6,663 nucleotides of DNA, taken from contig MERE01000196.1 in assembly GCA_001771975.1 (NCBI GenBank), positions 1 to 6,663 of the forward strand, written 5' to 3'. The number at the start of each line of letters is the position of its first letter. The first letter of the stretch is position 1. The notes under the pieces are model-generated. The model ran no database searches. It had not been told where the DNA came from and saw nothing but the letters and a program-made list of their open reading frames with translations. The stretch comes from Betaproteobacteria bacterium RIFCSPLOWO2_02_FULL_68_150. Lineage in GTDB: Bacteria > Pseudomonadota > Gammaproteobacteria > Burkholderiales > SG8-39. The position numbers and the translations under genes are program-made. Shown piece by piece: positions 5,175-6,663 of the stretch.

Positions 5175-6545
5175 ATGACACGCGCTGACATCATCGATGT
5201 CCGGGGCCTCTCTCTCAGTGCGGCCAGCTCCGCAGCTGTTGAGCGTTTCGACGCCCTGATCGACGACATCTACTACTACCGCCTGGGGGTGCAGGATCGC
5301 CTGGACGCGCTGTTGCAGGAGTTTCCGGAGTTTGTCCTTGCGCATGTGCTCAAGGGCTACTCGCTCATGACCGAAGGTACGCTCGACGCCCACCCCATGG
5401 CACGGGCACACCTGCTGCTGGCGGAGGCTTTGCCTGCCAATCCCCGGGAGCGTTTGCACCAGGAAGCCTTGCGTGCCTGGCTTGCGCAAGATTCTTCTGC
5501 TCGTGCGGCGGCCTGGGAGCAAATCCTGGTCGAGTGGCCATTGGATTTGCTGGCGTTGCGTCAACACACCGGTACGCTTTTCTGGACCGGTGACAAACGA
5601 CATCAAGCCGAAGTGACCGCGGGAGTCGCCGGCCATTGGGGCCGCGAGACGCCCGGTTATGGGCACTTTCTTTCGGCTCATGCCTTCGCGATGGAAGAGA
5701 TTGGCCTCTACGTCGTGGCCGAGCGTTGCGCGCGCGAGGCGCTGGCTTTGCAGCCGCAGGATCTTTGGGCCCTGCATGGCCTGGCCCATGTGTTTGAGAT
5801 GCAAGATCGTGTCCGAGAGGGCATCGATCTGCTCAGCGATGCGGCGCGATTTCTTAATGACTACAATCTCTTTCGGGGCCACCTGTGGTGGCATTTGAGT
5901 TTGTTCAAGTTTGCGCAGGCCCGTTACGACGAGGTTCTCGATCTGTTTGACCGCGAGGTTTATCCGAAGTCGTCTACCTTTTACCTGGACGTTCAAAATG
6001 GCGCCTCGTTGCTGGCGCGCCTGGAATTCCAGGGTGTTGACGTCGGGCTGGCGCGTTGGGAGCGCCTGGCGCAAGCCTCCTTGCGTAACGCTACGCAAAG
6101 CACACTATGGTTTACTTCCATGCATCACGTCATGGCACTGGCGCGTAGCGGGCGGGTATCGGCAGTGCAGTCGACGCTCGACTACCTGAGCTCCGTAGGG
6201 ACGGGCTCCACGCAGGCGGCGCTGGCGCACGATCTCGCCCTGGCCGGGGCAGCTTTTTACCAGGACAAGCCCCGCGAAGCGCTTGAGTGGATGCTGGCAG
6301 TACGTCAGCGCCACGGTGAACTCGGTGCGAGCCATGTTCAACAAGACCTCTATGACCAGATCATGGTCATGGCTGCCTTGCAGCTGGGCGACCTGCCGCG
6401 CGTGCGTCAGCTACTCAAGGCTCGCCTGACCACGCGCATCTGGGACGCGGCGACGTGGCAAGCTTACGAAGGCCGCTCGCGCCGTGTCGACGAGGTCCAT
6501 GACGCCGCGGCGGCGCGCGCCGCGTTGCGCTGGGACATGAACTAG
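5175..6545 (+). CDS. Tetratricopeptide-repeat protein, TTC38/StaR-like family
   Basis: The protein has 456 residues, a normal length for the family. The ATG at 5175 is the first start after an in-frame TGA (5157-5159); the ribosome binding site is weak (GAAGAAAG). It has no signal peptide or membrane helix and is therefore cytosolic. It is almost entirely alpha-helical pairs. Diagnostic stretches are ALALQPQDLWALHGLAHVFE (189-208) followed by MQDRVREGIDLL (209-220), GHLWWHLSLFKFAQARYDEV (235-254) followed by LDLFDREVYP (255-264), and NGASLLARLEFQGVD (275-289), the conserved core of TTC38-like proteins in bacteria, plants and animals. StaR of a glycopeptide antibiotic cluster belongs to the same family, but no enzymatic activity is established. 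The TPR arrays (roughly 40-130 and 170-420) imply protein-protein contact; the partner is unknown. The gene stands alone, bounded by the repeat cluster upstream and a new promoter-like site downstream. Confidence 0.88.
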   Translation: MTRADIIDVRGLSLSAASSAAVERFDALIDDIYYYRLGVQDRLDALLQEFPEFVLAHVLKGYSLMTEGTLDAHPMARAHLLLAEALPANPRERLHQEALRAWLAQDSSARAAAWEQILVEWPLDLLALRQHTGTLFWTGDKRHQAEVTAGVAGHWGRETPGYGHFLSAHAFAMEEIGLYVVAERCAREALALQPQDLWALHGLAHVFEMQDRVREGIDLLSDAARFLNDYNLFRGHLWWHLSLFKFAQARYDEVLDLFDREVYPKSSTFYLDVQNGASLLARLEFQGVDVGLARWERLAQASLRNATQSTLWFTSMHHVMALARSGRVSAVQSTLDYLSSVGTGSTQAALAHDLALAGAAFYQDKPREALEWMLAVRQRHGELGASHVQQDLYDQIMVMAALQLGDLPRVRQLLKARLTTRIWDAATWQAYEGRSRRVDEVHDAAAARAALRWDMN

Positions 6546-6552
6546 CGGGGAA

Positions 6553-6582
6553 TTGGGCCTGGCGCTTGAACGTCGGTAAAAT
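6553..6582 (+). promoter_or_regulatory. Candidate sigma-70 promoter for the next gene
   Basis: TTGGGC (6553-6558) and TAAAAT (6577-6582) are separated by 18 bp, directly after the TPR gene's stop. TAAAATCCCGGCC is a layout I associate with housekeeping promoters in Burkholderiales. The -35 box matches the consensus only in TTG. Transcription would start near 6589-6592. Confidence 0.4.
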
Positions 6583-6646
6583 CCCGGCCTCAATGCGCCA
6601 CGGAACCTTATCTTGCCGAACCTCACCGACCAGAGTGCCTAACATA

Positions 6647-6663
6647 ATGACCCGCACACGTGG
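6647..6663 (+). CDS. Possible first codons of a further gene, cut by the right edge
   Basis: The ATG at 6647 opens MTRTR before the window ends; an in-frame ATG at 6593 close to the expected transcription start would add 18 codons (MRHGTLSC...). Neither has a clear ribosome binding site. The promoter-like sequence at 6553-6582 is the main reason to expect a gene here. Too short to identify, and the start is undecided. Confidence 0.25.

Noticed and set aside
4904..5188. Plus-strand frame of 94 codons through the nested palindrome
   Set aside because: Its first third is translated repeat, and it overlaps the start of the TPR gene out of frame without supporting signals.
5139..6098. 319-codon minus-strand frame opposite the TPR gene
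   Set aside because: Antisense of a clearly recognised TPR protein; glutamine/arginine-rich with no domain.
1..6663. CRISPR arrays, toxin-antitoxin pairs, defence genes, retrons, tRNA or rRNA genes
   Set aside because: I looked for regularly spaced repeats, tRNA-like cloverleafs, nuclease or reverse-transcriptase motifs and found none.

Overview
The window looks like a piece of a GC-rich proteobacterial chromosome, most likely a betaproteobacterium of the Burkholderiales. The evidence is an orphan Bug/TctC-type solute-binding protein without its membrane partners, GC-rich third codon positions, a TAAAAT-type -10 box before the last gene start, and CCCTCC...GGGAGG palindromic repeats. This placement is an inference; a Bradyrhizobium-like alphaproteobacterium is not excluded.

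Left part (1-2453) is a small catabolic locus. A fumarylacetoacetate-hydrolase-family gene runs leftward off the edge (459 to 1). Divergent from it, a rightward pair encodes a class II aldolase/adducin-like protein (713-1501) and, 23 bp later, an NMT1/THI5-like protein (1525-2415). That protein has the substrate-binding-protein fold but no possible signal peptide. A perfect 9-bp hairpin follows the pair. Ring-cleavage-type hydrolase, aldolase/decarboxylase-like enzyme and ligand-binding fold together suggest breakdown of an aromatic or oxo-acid compound, but the substrate cannot be read from the sequence.

Middle part (2454-4204): a 64-residue conserved-looking small protein on the minus strand, a roughly 45-codon remnant of an IS91-type transposase, and an intact minus-strand Bug/TctC periplasmic binding protein (4204 to 3191) with a clear signal peptide.

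A repeat-rich stretch (4205-5174) holds no full-length gene. It contains, in order: a possible truncated group II intron 5' end on the minus strand (about 4599 to 4440); a 47-codon plus-strand ORF whose 3' end runs into a repeat; an imperfect inverted-repeat element with GTCATTGCGAGG arms (4741-4839); and, 13 bp further, a nested palindromic element bounded by perfect 10-bp inverted repeats (4853-4993) that encloses two opposed copies of the CCCTCCCCC-type palindrome. A third, solitary copy of that palindrome lies at 552-589. A start-less 43-codon reading frame (5128 to 4997, minus) may be the tail of a lost gene.

Right part (5175-6663): a 456-residue TPR protein of the TTC38/StaR-like family, then a promoter-like sequence and what may be the first codons of a further rightward gene cut by the edge. 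I found no tRNA, rRNA, CRISPR array or defence system. The least ordinary items are the leaderless binding-protein-fold gene in the aldolase operon and the stacked repeat cluster at 4440-4993.
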